From: Paenibacillus agri
GTDB lineage: Bacteria > Bacillota > Bacilli > Paenibacillales > Paenibacillaceae
Assembly: GCF_013359945.1 (NCBI RefSeq)
Contig: NZ_JABWCS010000209.1
Span: 109,816 to 173,815 of the forward strand
Reading direction: 5' to 3'
Length of the DNA stretch: 64,000 bases
The notes under the pieces: generated by a model
What the model saw: only the letters and a program-made list of their open reading frames with translations
Databases searched by the model: none
What the model was told of the DNA's origin: nothing
Made by a program: the position numbers and the translations under genes
Shown: piece after piece, positions 36,181-44,308 of the stretch
Layout: every line of letters starts with the position of its first letter
How positions within the stretch are numbered: position 1 is the stretch's first letter

Positions 36181-37125
36181 CTACTGCTTAAGCTCCGGGT
36201 ATAGCATCGGCAGCAAATCGCTTAGCGCCGTATCGGCTGCAAGGTTCGCCGTGGTTCCAAATAGCTCTTCAGGCAGATCGTAAACACGTTTGTTCTTAAC
36301 CGCATTGAAGTGCTTCCAGATATCATTTTTAATAAAATCCTCGTTGAACATCTTAATCACTTCCTCCGGCATTCCGTGTGCCGCGCGCAGAATTACATCA
36401 GGGTTGCCCTGCTGCAAATATTCCGTATTGGAGGCCAAATATTCGACCGACTCTCCTTGGACGATATTGACGCCCCCAGCAATACGAACAAGGTCACCGA
36501 TGTAAGAATGTTCGGTCGCTACCAAATAGCTGCCTGGTACCCCAAGCAGAATAAGCACCTTGGGCGAAGGCTTGCCCGCTATAGCCGCTTTGATTTCAGC
36601 GATTTTATCTTCATAACGGGTAATTACGCTCTCAGCCTGCGCCTTACGGTCATACTTCTCTCCAAGCTGGACCACCGACTCCTCCAGCTTTGCAAGGCTG
36701 GTCAGGTTGAGGAAGTTCGCTTCGATCCCGGCGCTCTGGAACAACGGCTCCAGATCATATTTCAGTGTGGTCACCGACAGAACCTCGGTGGGCTTGAGTG
36801 ACTTTACTTTTTCCATATCTGGACCCATGGGGTTGCCGACCTTCTCCACATTCGCATAACGTTCCGGCAGCTTCTTCGCACTGGTCGGTATACCCACCAG
36901 ATTCAGATCGAGCAAATCCATAATCTCAGTCGCCGACACCGTAGTTGCAATAATACGTGGCTCCTCCTTGGGTGTGGGCTCCGGTGTGACTTCCGCTGAT
37001 TGTTGCTGCGTGGCTGCCGGGGTGGACGCCGGACTCTTTTGCTTTGCGCTCTCCGTATTTGCAGCACAACCCACGATCAAGATGACCCAGCATAAAACGG
37101 CCATCAGCCCTATCATTTTTTTCAT
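36181..37125 (-). CDS. isdE: IsdE-like heme-binding lipoprotein
   Basis: 314 aa. The lipobox is LIVGC at residues ~14-18, followed by a Pro/Thr/Glu-rich linker. The class III binding-protein fold has NPMGPDMEKVKSLKP and AHGMPEEVIKMF, which match the regions that supply the axial methionine and histidine heme ligands in Staphylococcus aureus IsdE. The family also shares LPEELFGTTANL near the end. The start at 37125 (MKKMIG) gives a standard signal, though the AAGGAG lies rather far upstream (14 nt). It follows the triple-NEAT gene and precedes the permease, so it should receive heme from the wall NEAT proteins. Confidence 0.88.
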   Translation of the reverse strand: MKKMIGLMAVLCWVILIVGCAANTESAKQKSPASTPAATQQQSAEVTPEPTPKEEPRIIATTVSATEIMDLLDLNLVGIPTSAKKLPERYANVEKVGNPMGPDMEKVKSLKPTEVLSVTTLKYDLEPLFQSAGIEANFLNLTSLAKLEESVVQLGEKYDRKAQAESVITRYEDKIAEIKAAIAGKPSPKVLILLGVPGSYLVATEHSYIGDLVRIAGGVNIVQGESVEYLASNTEYLQQGNPDVILRAAHGMPEEVIKMFNEDFIKNDIWKHFNAVKNKRVYDLPEELFGTTANLAADTALSDLLPMLYPELKQ

Positions 37126-37219
37126 AACAGGAACGTCTGCTCCTTTCTTCCTGCAAAACTGCGAAGGACGCCGTAAATTCGGCATCCTCCGGGTAGTCTG
37201 TGCTTATGTGTAATGGATT

Positions 37220-39304
37220 TTATTGCTCCAGCAATTTCACTAGTAGCGTTACTGCCTCTGCACGGGTTGCATATTCACCCGGCGCATAACGATTACCACC
37301 TTTGCCGCTAATCAGGCCCGCTTGCTCTGCAGCTGCAATGTAAGGGCGTGCCCAAGCAGCAATATCGGCGATGTCGCTGAACGTTGGCACTGCAGTTGGG
37401 TCAACCTTCAGCCCTTGTGCACGAACGATGATCACAGCAAGCTCGGCGCGGGTGATTTTGCGGTCGGCGCGGAAGCTGCCGTCTTCATAGCCGCTGATGA
37501 TTTTGCGGGCGGCTACCTGTGCCACACCGTCGGCTGCCCAGGCAGGAATGCTGCTTGCATCGCTGAAGCCACTGCTGTCCGTTGCTCCGCCTTCAAGCTT
37601 CAACGCCCGGCTTAGCAACACAGCGAACTCAGCCCGGTTGATCGGGTTGTTCGGACGGAAGCTGTTATCATCATATCCTTTGACAAGTCCGGACTTGATT
37701 GCTTGCTCAATAGCAGCTTGTGCCCAGTGACCGTTCACATCAGTCAGGCTAACCGGCACTGCTTGCTCTGTCCCCGTCGTTCCACCATTAGCCACTGGTG
37801 TTGATGTAGGCTTTGGTGTCGGAGTAGCAGATGCTACTGCTGTTGCCGATGGTGTTGGTGTAGCTGCTGGCGAAGACGCACCAGAATCAACTTGGCCAGC
37901 AGGGTTGCTTGTCTGACCTCCCACCGTATTGCCTACTTTGATATCCACATTATAGGTGTGGAAGTAGTTGAACTCAGGCCAGTCAATTTTTACCCATGCT
38001 TTAAGTCTGACCCCGGTGTTGCTAATAGGGAACTGCACAGTACGAGTGTTGGCTGCGTTATCCGAAGCAATTACAGACACCGACTGCTGACCTACGGTGA
38101 ATCCAGTGATTTCCTTGCTCTGCGTTAGTGTAATGGCCAGATATTTCTGCCCGCCTGATACAATCAGCGTACCTGGATGCTGCACGTATGTATCCATCAT
38201 AGATACCTCGTTGCTGCCATCCTTGAGAATACTGTAGTCGATGCTGTAATAACCATCCGCGATGGAAGACCCCGGTGTTGCAGTTGGTACTGGCGATGGT
38301 GAGGTGACTGGTGCTGTTCCTCCGTCTCCACCACCTTCCGTACCCGGTGCTGGTGTAGATATTGGAGTTGGAGTTGGGGTTGGCGTAGATGTTGGCGTCT
38401 CTTCTCCACCGACACTTACAGCTGTGATGGAGTCCAGATTAAATTTATAACGAACCGCATGCGATTTGTCATAATTTGCTGAGGCTACGAAAACACGAAC
38501 TGTTCCAGGAAGAATAGCGGATAACCGCTCCACTGGAAAAGAAATCACACGTGTATTAGCAGCCTTATCCTCACTTACTGTCGTTGCCGGCACAAGATTT
38601 GTTCCGTCACCGGCGACTTGAATTTCCTGGATGGTGGAGCTGTCTTTAATTACGCTAAACGAGATGCTCTTCTGTCCTTTGTCCACAGTAAGTACTGCCG
38701 GAGTGCTGAAATACTTATTCATCGACGATTCGGTGTCCCCGGTTGCCTGAAGTACTGAATAGGCAATCGTATATTGTCCGTCGTTCAATACCGGATCGGA
38801 AGGCGTTTCCGGCTTAGGCTCAGCGGCTGGAATCTGGCTCGGATCAAACTTGAAATCAACGTCGTACACGTTGAAATAGTTGATTTCAGGCCACTCGATC
38901 TTGACCCATCCCTTAATCGTGGAGTTCAAATCACCCAATTCGAATTTAACTGTTCTTTGGTTGTTAGACGCATTTTGATTGGCTACTGTTCCTTCAGATA
39001 ATGTTCCATCTGCGGTTGTCAGCTTCAACCCGGTAATTTCCTTGTCCTGAGTAACTGTAATAGAGACATAGTTCTTGCCGTCCTTAACTTCCAATGCAGC
39101 TGGCTTAAGGACAAATCCCTCCATTACAGAAGGGCTGGTAGTACCATCCTTCAAAATAGAATACGGAAGCACATACTGCCCGTCCTTGTAACGCGCACTT
39201 TCGGCGTAAGCTCCGCCAAGCGGCTGAATCACTGATCCTATAAGTAAAATGAATGCCATAATTCGTAGCACAAAACCAAATCTTGCTTTATTCAACACGA
39301 TCAT
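37220..39304 (-). CDS. S-layer protein with three NEAT domains and three SLH domains
   Basis: 694 aa. Signal peptide to ~residue 35 (GGAYAES). NEAT1 (~38-155) ends YFNVYDVDFKF, NEAT2 (~170-295) ends YDKSHAVRYKF and NEAT3 (~345-460) ends YFHTYNVDIKV. NEAT1 and NEAT3 keep the Y-x3-Y heme-ligand motif; NEAT2 has histidine at the second position. Pro/Thr linkers separate NEAT2, NEAT3 and the SLH block. Three SLH domains occupy the last ~175 residues, with the motifs NRAEFAVLLSRAL, TRAELAVIIVRA and TRAEAVTLLVKL. It should capture and pass on heme at the cell surface. It lies 12 nt after the anchored NEAT gene and ~95 nt before isdE, in one Fur-controlled unit. Confidence 0.92.
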   Translation of the reverse strand: MIVLNKARFGFVLRIMAFILLIGSVIQPLGGAYAESARYKDGQYVLPYSILKDGTTSPSVMEGFVLKPAALEVKDGKNYVSITVTQDKEITGLKLTTADGTLSEGTVANQNASNNQRTVKFELGDLNSTIKGWVKIEWPEINYFNVYDVDFKFDPSQIPAAEPKPETPSDPVLNDGQYTIAYSVLQATGDTESSMNKYFSTPAVLTVDKGQKSISFSVIKDSSTIQEIQVAGDGTNLVPATTVSEDKAANTRVISFPVERLSAILPGTVRVFVASANYDKSHAVRYKFNLDSITAVSVGGEETPTSTPTPTPTPISTPAPGTEGGGDGGTAPVTSPSPVPTATPGSSIADGYYSIDYSILKDGSNEVSMMDTYVQHPGTLIVSGGQKYLAITLTQSKEITGFTVGQQSVSVIASDNAANTRTVQFPISNTGVRLKAWVKIDWPEFNYFHTYNVDIKVGNTVGGQTSNPAGQVDSGASSPAATPTPSATAVASATPTPKPTSTPVANGGTTGTEQAVPVSLTDVNGHWAQAAIEQAIKSGLVKGYDDNSFRPNNPINRAEFAVLLSRALKLEGGATDSSGFSDASSIPAWAADGVAQVAARKIISGYEDGSFRADRKITRAELAVIIVRAQGLKVDPTAVPTFSDIADIAAWARPYIAAAEQAGLISGKGGNRYAPGEYATRAEAVTLLVKLLEQ

Positions 39305-39316
39305 TCCCCTTTGAAC

Positions 39317-40258
39317 TTATTTTTTTCTGGCTCTATAAACCGCATAACCTACCGCCGTAACCAGCACAGCCGCCCCGCTACTCAATGTTGGAATGAGCTT
39401 TGGTCCCGCTTGCTCTTCTGCTACCACAACGGGTGCTGTCGTCGGAGCTGCTGCGGCCGTCGGCTTCTTCGTTGGCACTGGCGTAGCCGCTGGTTTCTTC
39501 GCAGGCGCTGACGTTGCCGTCGGCTTCTTCGCCGGCACTGGCGTTGCTGCGGGCTTCTTCGCTGGCGCTGACGTTGCTGCGGGTTTCTTCGTCGGCACTG
39601 GCGTTGCTGCGGGTTTCTTCGTCGGTACTGGCGTTGCTGCAGGCTTCTTCGTCGGCACTGGCGTTGCTGCAGGCTTCTTCGTCGGCACTGACGTTGCCGC
39701 CGGCTTCTTCGCCGGCACTGGCGTTGCTGCGGGCTTCTTTGCCGGCGCTGACGTTGCTGCGGGCTTCTTCGTTGGCACTGACGTTGCCGCCGGTTTCTTC
39801 GCCGGTACTGGTGATATCGCCTTTAATTTCCCAGCCTCAAACACAAACCGGATTGTGTAGTCATGATCGTAATCAATAGACGGCACAGTGACATGAATCT
39901 TCGCAATCACCGGTTTTTCTACGTCTTTGATTTCAAATTCCACAACCCGAGTATCTGCCGCCTTATTGCTGCTCACAACTTTGGCGTTGCCGCCCGGGAC
40001 CTGGAACTCAGTGATCCACTCGCTATGATTCAGCTGCAAGCGGACTTTAACCGTTCCACCGGAAACTGTCAGCTGCGCCGGCTTCTCAAAATAGTCATTA
40101 GCCATGGAAACGGATTCATCTTCAGCCTTCTTGATGACATAATCGACGCTATAGGTCCCCTCTGCCGGAGCGGCGGACGCCTGAAGCAACGGCTGCACAG
40201 TGTAGACAAACATCAGTACAAGCATGAATACCAGTCCAAATTTTCTTCGAATCGACAC
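39317..40258 (-). CDS. NEAT-domain protein with decapeptide stalk and C-terminal membrane anchor
   Basis: 313 aa from GTG 40258. Signal peptide (ends ~LLQASAA), then one NEAT domain (~35-150) with SVSMANDYFEKPAQL and the ligand motif YDHDY (Y-x3-Y). A stalk of 12 KKPAATxVPx-type decapeptides follows, then a hydrophobic segment and the basic end YRARKK. No LPXTG or NPQTN sorting motif is seen; the segment before the helix reads GPKLIPTLSSG. The GTG start follows GGAAGGGAGG (40271-40280, 12 nt away). Longer in-frame starts would run through the Fur box at 40299-40315 and are rejected. It probably relays heme through the wall, as IsdC does. Confidence 0.82.
   Translation of the reverse strand: MSIRRKFGLVFMLVLMFVYTVQPLLQASAAPAEGTYSVDYVIKKAEDESVSMANDYFEKPAQLTVSGGTVKVRLQLNHSEWITEFQVPGGNAKVVSSNKAADTRVVEFEIKDVEKPVIAKIHVTVPSIDYDHDYTIRFVFEAGKLKAISPVPAKKPAATSVPTKKPAATSAPAKKPAATPVPAKKPAATSVPTKKPAATPVPTKKPAATPVPTKKPAATPVPTKKPAATSAPAKKPAATPVPAKKPTATSAPAKKPAATPVPTKKPTAAAAPTTAPVVVAEEQAGPKLIPTLSSGAAVLVTAVGYAVYRARKK
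39440..39799. repeat. Twelve tandem copies of a 30-bp unit (KKPAATxVPx stalk)
   Basis: A 360-bp array inside the anchored NEAT gene. Each 30-bp unit codes KKPAA or KKPTA followed by a five-residue variable part (TSVPT, TSAPA, TPVPA or TPVPT). Several units are identical or nearly so, suggesting recent duplication and length variation of the stalk. Confidence 0.92.
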
Positions 40259-40298
40259 GGTATCGATCTGCCTCCCTTCCAAATTCATGTATTTATCA

Positions 40299-40315
40299 TT
40301 GATAATCATTATCAA
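40299..40315. promoter_or_regulatory. Fur box for the minus-strand Isd-like operon
   Basis: A perfect 17-bp palindrome, TTGATAATCATTATCAA, matching the 7-1-7 Fur consensus. It lies 41 nt upstream of the GTG of the anchored NEAT gene and should control the five genes down to 34388. Confidence 0.9.
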
Positions 40316-40609
40316 CTTATCAGCAAAAAAAAAGCAACCCCTGCTCCCCTTTTTCTTGTATTTGCCAATATTTCTTGTAATGTTCCAGTAAAACATGTAG
40401 AAGTTGGACGCTGACATGATAATAATGTGATTTTTTAACCTTTGTCAACCCTTTTCTAAGATCTTTTGTTTTAAAATTCTCTGTTCTTCAAATCAAAACG
40501 GATACAGTTTTAGCGGCGCAACCCGCGCATTTTGTGCTTCCCAATAAGGCTTCTTCACTGAAATCCAAACCTGAATGTCACTATTCTGCCATGAAAATGT
40601 GAATATTGT

Positions 40610-40638
40610 TTGACAACGATAATGATATTCATTATCAT
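40610..40638 (+). promoter_or_regulatory. SigA promoter overlapped by a Fur box
   Basis: TTGACA (40610-40615), a 17-nt spacer and TATCAT (40633-40638) form a near-consensus promoter. GATAATGATATTCATTATC (40618-40636) and TGATATTCATTATCA (40623-40637) fill the spacer and cover the -10, giving overlapping Fur sites. Iron-loaded Fur bound here would block RNA polymerase directly. It drives the plus-strand heme transporter operon. Confidence 0.88.
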
Positions 40639-40740
40639 TTGATGAGAAAAGCAATTATCTTCCTTTCTTTCGTCCCTCATTTCGGTACTTCTTCCGAAAG
40701 CTCATGATGAGGGTAACTACAATCAAACAGGAGGTTATCC

Positions 40741-41703
40741 ATGGTCAAACAATGGCATGCACCTCTCCTCCTTCTAACCTTGTGCGCCCTCCTGCTCACC
40801 GCCTGTGGATCGGCGGGACGGTCGGAAGTTACTGACGCGGCTGCAGCTTTACCCGCGCTGACCTTGACTGATTTTGCAGGAAGACAAGTCAAATTCCCCT
40901 CTGTGCCACAGCATATTGTGGCGCTGGGTAATGGAGAGGCAGATATTATTATCGCCCTCGGGGGAGCATTGGTCGGCAAACCAACCTCAAGCGGTGGCAC
41001 CACGCTTAAGGGAACAGAAGACATTATGCAGATCGGTACGGCGCACGAAGTAGATCTGGAGAAGATCGCCTATCTCAAGGGTGACGCGGTGCTTGGCAAT
41101 ACGGGGATGAATGCCAAGGATATCCCGGCTATCGAGAGCATCGGGGCCAAGATGGTACTAACCCAGGCCAATTCAGTGGCGGATATTACAAAGCAGATCA
41201 CCCTTTTCGGCCAAATGCTGAACAAGGTACCGGAGGCGCAGCAATTAAGCGCAGATATTGAAGCCGGGATAAAGACCGCAGCGTCCTCCCGCACTGGTGA
41301 GAAACCGCGGGTACTGCTGGTATATGGCGCTCCCGGCACCTATATGGCGGCACTGCCGAATTCACTCGGCGGAAATATACTGGAGCTTGCGGGCGGAGTC
41401 AATATTGCTGCAGATTATCCAGCGCTACAAAGTTATCCGCAATATGCCACGTTGAATACGGAACGAGTCATGGAGGCCAATCCACAGATTATCCTTATCA
41501 TGACCCATGGCAACGGCGAGGATGTGCAGAAAGGCTTCGAACAGGAAATGCGGCAGAACGCGGCCTGGAGTTCCATTGATGCGGTTGTACATAACCGGGT
41601 ACGTGTTCTTCCCGCCGATCTATTCGGCACGAATCCCGGAACACGAGTGACCGAAGCCCTGCAGCTGTTAGTATCGCTGTTCGCCGAGTTGGAGGCGCAA
41701 TGA
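40741..41703 (+). CDS. Second heme/iron-binding lipoprotein (HmuT/IsdE-like)
   Basis: 320 aa. Signal with lipobox LLTAC at residues ~18-22. Class III binding-protein fold starting at LTDFAGRQVKFPSVPQHIVAL. Where the IsdE-like protein of this window has NPMGPDMEK, this one has GTAHEVDLEK, offering histidine rather than methionine; a second histidine lies in MTHGNGEDV. It therefore may bind heme with a different ligand pair, or another iron complex. AGGAGG lies 6 nt before the ATG. The stop overlaps the permease start (ATGA). It is directly under the Fur-covered promoter. Confidence 0.87.
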   Translation: MVKQWHAPLLLLTLCALLLTACGSAGRSEVTDAAAALPALTLTDFAGRQVKFPSVPQHIVALGNGEADIIIALGGALVGKPTSSGGTTLKGTEDIMQIGTAHEVDLEKIAYLKGDAVLGNTGMNAKDIPAIESIGAKMVLTQANSVADITKQITLFGQMLNKVPEAQQLSADIEAGIKTAASSRTGEKPRVLLVYGAPGTYMAALPNSLGGNILELAGGVNIAADYPALQSYPQYATLNTERVMEANPQIILIMTHGNGEDVQKGFEQEMRQNAAWSSIDAVVHNRVRVLPADLFGTNPGTRVTEALQLLVSLFAELEAQ

Positions 41704-42698
41704 ACAAGCAGCAACGCAATACCCGTAGGACTCTCGCCTGCATTCTTGCTCCTATCCTGTTGTTGCTGGCCTGCTTGTATGGGCTGACTTATGGATCCGT
41801 CTCTATCTCTCCCGTTGAAGTTTGGTCCATCCTGCTAGGCGACCGCCCGGAAACATCGTCGCTGATTATTATGGACCTAAGGCTGCCCCGGGTACTGATC
41901 GGCCTCTTGGTTGGCGCTTGCCTAGCCGTGTCCGGCGCGCTGCTGCAAGGCGTGATGTCCAATCCCTTGGCCGATCCCGGCATTATCGGCGTCTCTGCCG
42001 GCGGAGGCTTGGCCGCCGTCATTGCGATGGTGGTTCTGCCGCAGTACAGTTATCTGCTACCTGCCGGAGCTTTTCTCGGCTCGTTTCTCGCCGCAATCAT
42101 GATCTATCTGCTGGCCTGGGACAGCGGCGCTTCACCCATGAAGATTGTACTCGCGGGCGTAGCCATCAATGCGCTACTCGGCGCTGCTATGAATGGCTTC
42201 ATGGTTGTCTTCAGCGACCGCGTTCAGGCCGTACTCCCCTGGTTGTCCGGCGGACTCAGCGGACGTAGCTGGCATCATCTCGGCTTCGCCGCACCGTATG
42301 CCCTGATCGGGCTGGTCTTGTCGCTTCTGGCCATCAAACCAGCGAATCTTCTGCTGCTCGGCGATGATTCTGCCCGGCTGCTCGGGCTAAGAGCAGAAGT
42401 GTCTCGCTTCCTGATTATTCTGCTGGCCGCACTTCTCGCCGGGACTGCCGTCAGCGTAGCCGGACTGGTCGGCTTTGTCGGACTGGTCGTTCCGCACGCA
42501 GTTCGCCTGTTAATCGGTGGTGATTACCGCTTCCTGCTGCCAGTCTCTATGCTCGGCGGCGGCGCGCTTGTCGTCTTCACAGACACGGCTGCCCGTACCT
42601 GGTTCGATCCAGTGGAGCTGCCTGTCGGGATTTTGTTAGCCGGAGTGGGTGCCCCCTTCTTTCTCTACCTGCTACGCAGAAGGAGGTTGACTTCATGA
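41700..42698 (+). CDS. Heme/iron ABC transporter permease (FecCD type)
   Basis: 332 aa, BtuC/FecCD fold with about ten helices. The family segments [20 protein letters not shown] and [18 protein letters not shown] are both present. Four-base ATGA overlaps join it to the binding protein and the ATPase gene, so the three products are made in step. It is a paralogue of the permease at 35157-36140. Confidence 0.93.
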   Translation: MNKQQRNTRRTLACILAPILLLLACLYGLTYGSVSISPVEVWSILLGDRPETSSLIIMDLRLPRVLIGLLVGACLAVSGALLQGVMSNPLADPGIIGVSAGGGLAAVIAMVVLPQYSYLLPAGAFLGSFLAAIMIYLLAWDSGASPMKIVLAGVAINALLGAAMNGFMVVFSDRVQAVLPWLSGGLSGRSWHHLGFAAPYALIGLVLSLLAIKPANLLLLGDDSARLLGLRAEVSRFLIILLAALLAGTAVSVAGLVGFVGLVVPHAVRLLIGGDYRFLLPVSMLGGGALVVFTDTAARTWFDPVELPVGILLAGVGAPFFLYLLRRRRLTS

Positions 42699-43840
42699 GT
42701 ACCCGCAGTGATAACAGCGTCACCATCAAAAGTGACCCGGCCATTGAATGCCGTCAGCTAAATTATACGCACGGCGGCTTCAGGCTGAAGGATATTGAGC
42801 TTAGTATTCCGTCAGGACAGCTCACTGCGATTGTCGGGCCCAATGGCTCTGGCAAATCCACGCTACTGCGCATCTTGGCCGGACTTGCCGCCCAGGAGTC
42901 AGGAGAAGTGCGGATTCTTGGTGAGGAGCTTCATAAGTTCCCTCGCCGAAAATTAGCCCGTACCCTGGCAATGCTCCCGCAGTCCAAGCACGTGCCAGAG
43001 AATTTAACCGTCCGCGAGCTTGTAGCCTACGGCCGCTCTCCCTACCAAAGTCCCTGGAACTACTCGGCAAGCACCGAGGACCATCAATGGATCGACCATG
43101 CATTGCAGCTAACGGGAACCGCCGGGTATGCTGACCGCATGTTCCATACTTTATCCGGGGGTGAGCAACAAAAAGCCAGAATCGCCATGACTCTGGCCCA
43201 AAATACGGATATTCTGCTTCTTGATGAACCGACTACTTTTCTCGATATTACCCATCAATTCGACGTTATGAACATGCTTGCAGCCATCAACCGCGAGACC
43301 GGAATCACAATAGTGATGGTACTGCATGATCTGCCGCAGGCCGTTGCTTTCAGTCATCATATGGTGGCGCTAAGGCGCGGATCTGTTGTGGCCGCGGGAA
43401 GTCCGCGGGGATTACTGGACGATGTCTTTTTACAGAAAGTATATGATCTTGAGGCTTCAGTGAGTTATGTGGAGAATTACCCTGTAATTATTCCAAAAAC
43501 CTATTATAAATTGGAGGAACGTAACATGATTATCGTGAACAATACTTCGCAAATTAAGAAAGGTCAGGCTTCGCTGCTGATTAACCGGTTCGATAAGGTC
43601 GGCAAAGTTGAAGAGATGGAAGGCTTTCTCGGCCTTGAGGTACTTCTGAATGAGAAACCGGCGGAATACGATGAAGTAACCATCAGCACGCGCTGGGTAT
43701 CCAAAGAAGCTTTCCAGGGCTGGACTCGCAGCGACGCCTTCCGTGAATCGCATTCCCACCGCGAGACGCCGGAATATATCTTGTCTAACACGATTTCCTT
43801 CCACGAGGTAAAAATCGTCCGCAATCCGATCAGTGCTTAA
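42695..43840 (+). CDS. ABC ATPase fused to an IsdG/IsdI-type heme monooxygenase
   Basis: 381 aa, about 110-120 more than normal for this ATPase family. Residues ~17-260 are the HmuV/FecE-type ATPase: Walker [10 protein letters not shown], signature [17 protein letters not shown], Walker [13 protein letters not shown], switch VLHDLPQA. Residues 278-381 are a complete 104-aa IsdG-like ABM domain. Counted from its own Met, Asn6, Trp66 and His76 coincide with the catalytic triad of S. aureus IsdI. No stop separates the two. The internal ATG (43526) keeps GGAGG 8 nt upstream, so a free monooxygenase is probably made as well. The ATPase imports heme and the fused domain would open the porphyrin ring and release iron. 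Confidence 0.9.
   Translation: MSTRSDNSVTIKSDPAIECRQLNYTHGGFRLKDIELSIPSGQLTAIVGPNGSGKSTLLRILAGLAAQESGEVRILGEELHKFPRRKLARTLAMLPQSKHVPENLTVRELVAYGRSPYQSPWNYSASTEDHQWIDHALQLTGTAGYADRMFHTLSGGEQQKARIAMTLAQNTDILLLDEPTTFLDITHQFDVMNMLAAINRETGITIVMVLHDLPQAVAFSHHMVALRRGSVVAAGSPRGLLDDVFLQKVYDLEASVSYVENYPVIIPKTYYKLEERNMIIVNNTSQIKKGQASLLINRFDKVGKVEEMEGFLGLEVLLNEKPAEYDEVTISTRWVSKEAFQGWTRSDAFRESHSHRETPEYILSNTISFHEVKIVRNPISA
43513..43528 (+). promoter_or_regulatory. Internal ribosome binding site and start for the IsdG domain
   Basis: GGAGG at 43513-43517, an 8-nt spacer and ATG at 43526-43528, in frame with the upstream ATPase. This is as good as any start in the window and marks the N-terminus of a full-length IsdG homologue. 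Confidence 0.8.
43526..43840 (+). other. isdG: IsdG/IsdI-type heme-degrading domain, possible separate 104-aa product
   Basis: A ferredoxin-like ABM fold with the IsdG signature: [14 protein letters not shown] (catalytic Asn6), [25 protein letters not shown] (catalytic Trp66) and SDAFRESH (proximal His76). Length and residue numbers coincide with S. aureus IsdI. Enzymes of this family oxidise heme to staphylobilin-like products with release of iron. It may be made both as the C-terminus of the ATPase and from the internal start. Confidence 0.85.
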
Positions 43841-43914
43841 ACGTGATCTAAGCTAATGGATTCCCGCACGCCAATGCCTTTTATATTGCCAGTATGAGCT
43901 GAAGTAATAATTCA

Positions 43915-43972
43915 TAGGAGCGGGAGCTAAGACCTTATATTAGAGGCCTAGACTCTCGCTCCTGCTTGTTTT
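43915..43972 (+). terminator. Terminator of the plus-strand heme operon
   Basis: AGGAGCGGGAG pairs with CTCTCGCTCCT across a long loop, followed by TGTTTT. Confidence 0.7.
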
Positions 43973-44044
43973 AGAGATATAGAACGATGGAAGTATAGAT
44001 TCTTCTTAACCATTAATCGGCCATTCTTTTGGAAAAGAGAACCC

Positions 44045-44308
44045 TTATTTCGATTTATTATTTTTACTTTTCCGAAAGATCAAAAATATGCCGACAACGA
44101 GGAAAAAGCATGATATAAGCAATTCTATTACGCCAAACTCTTTCTTTATTGTGTATCTAGCCAGAAATAGGCCTCCAAATAATACGACTCCTGCAATACT
44201 GACGTGTAACAGACTATCAATCTTTCTCAGATCCGATAACCTTCCTTTCTTAGATGCGATGTTGACTTTTAAATTTGAAAATCTCGTCAACAGCTTGGCG
44301 AGATCCAC
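44045..44308 (-). CDS. Possible small membrane protein, function unknown
   Basis: Up to 87 aa, with two hydrophobic helices (VSIAGVVLFGGLFLA and ELLISCFFLVVGIFLIF) and a basic tail (RKSKNNKSK). The composition is that of a real small membrane protein. The start is unclear: GTG 44308 lies inside the end of the upstream glycosyltransferase gene and lacks a spaced ribosome binding site, while AAGGAAGG near 44235 has no standard start after it. It may be a coupled gene or a truncated remnant. Confidence 0.4.
   Translation of the reverse strand: MDLAKLLTRFSNLKVNIASKKGRLSDLRKIDSLLHVSIAGVVLFGGLFLARYTIKKEFGVIELLISCFFLVVGIFLIFRKSKNNKSK

Noticed and set aside
39440..39799. CRISPR-like regular repeat array
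   Set aside because: The units are contiguous 30-bp tandem codon repeats without spacers, within a clear coding frame.
39393..39879. Plus-strand frames rich in Ala/Gly/Phe opposite the decapeptide array
   Set aside because: Pure shadow of the 30-bp repeats, with no ribosome binding site and no plausible protein.
40258..40417. Longer N-terminus for the anchored NEAT protein
   Set aside because: It would place the Fur box and part of the promoter region inside the coding sequence and would precede the true signal peptide by ~50 unlikely residues.
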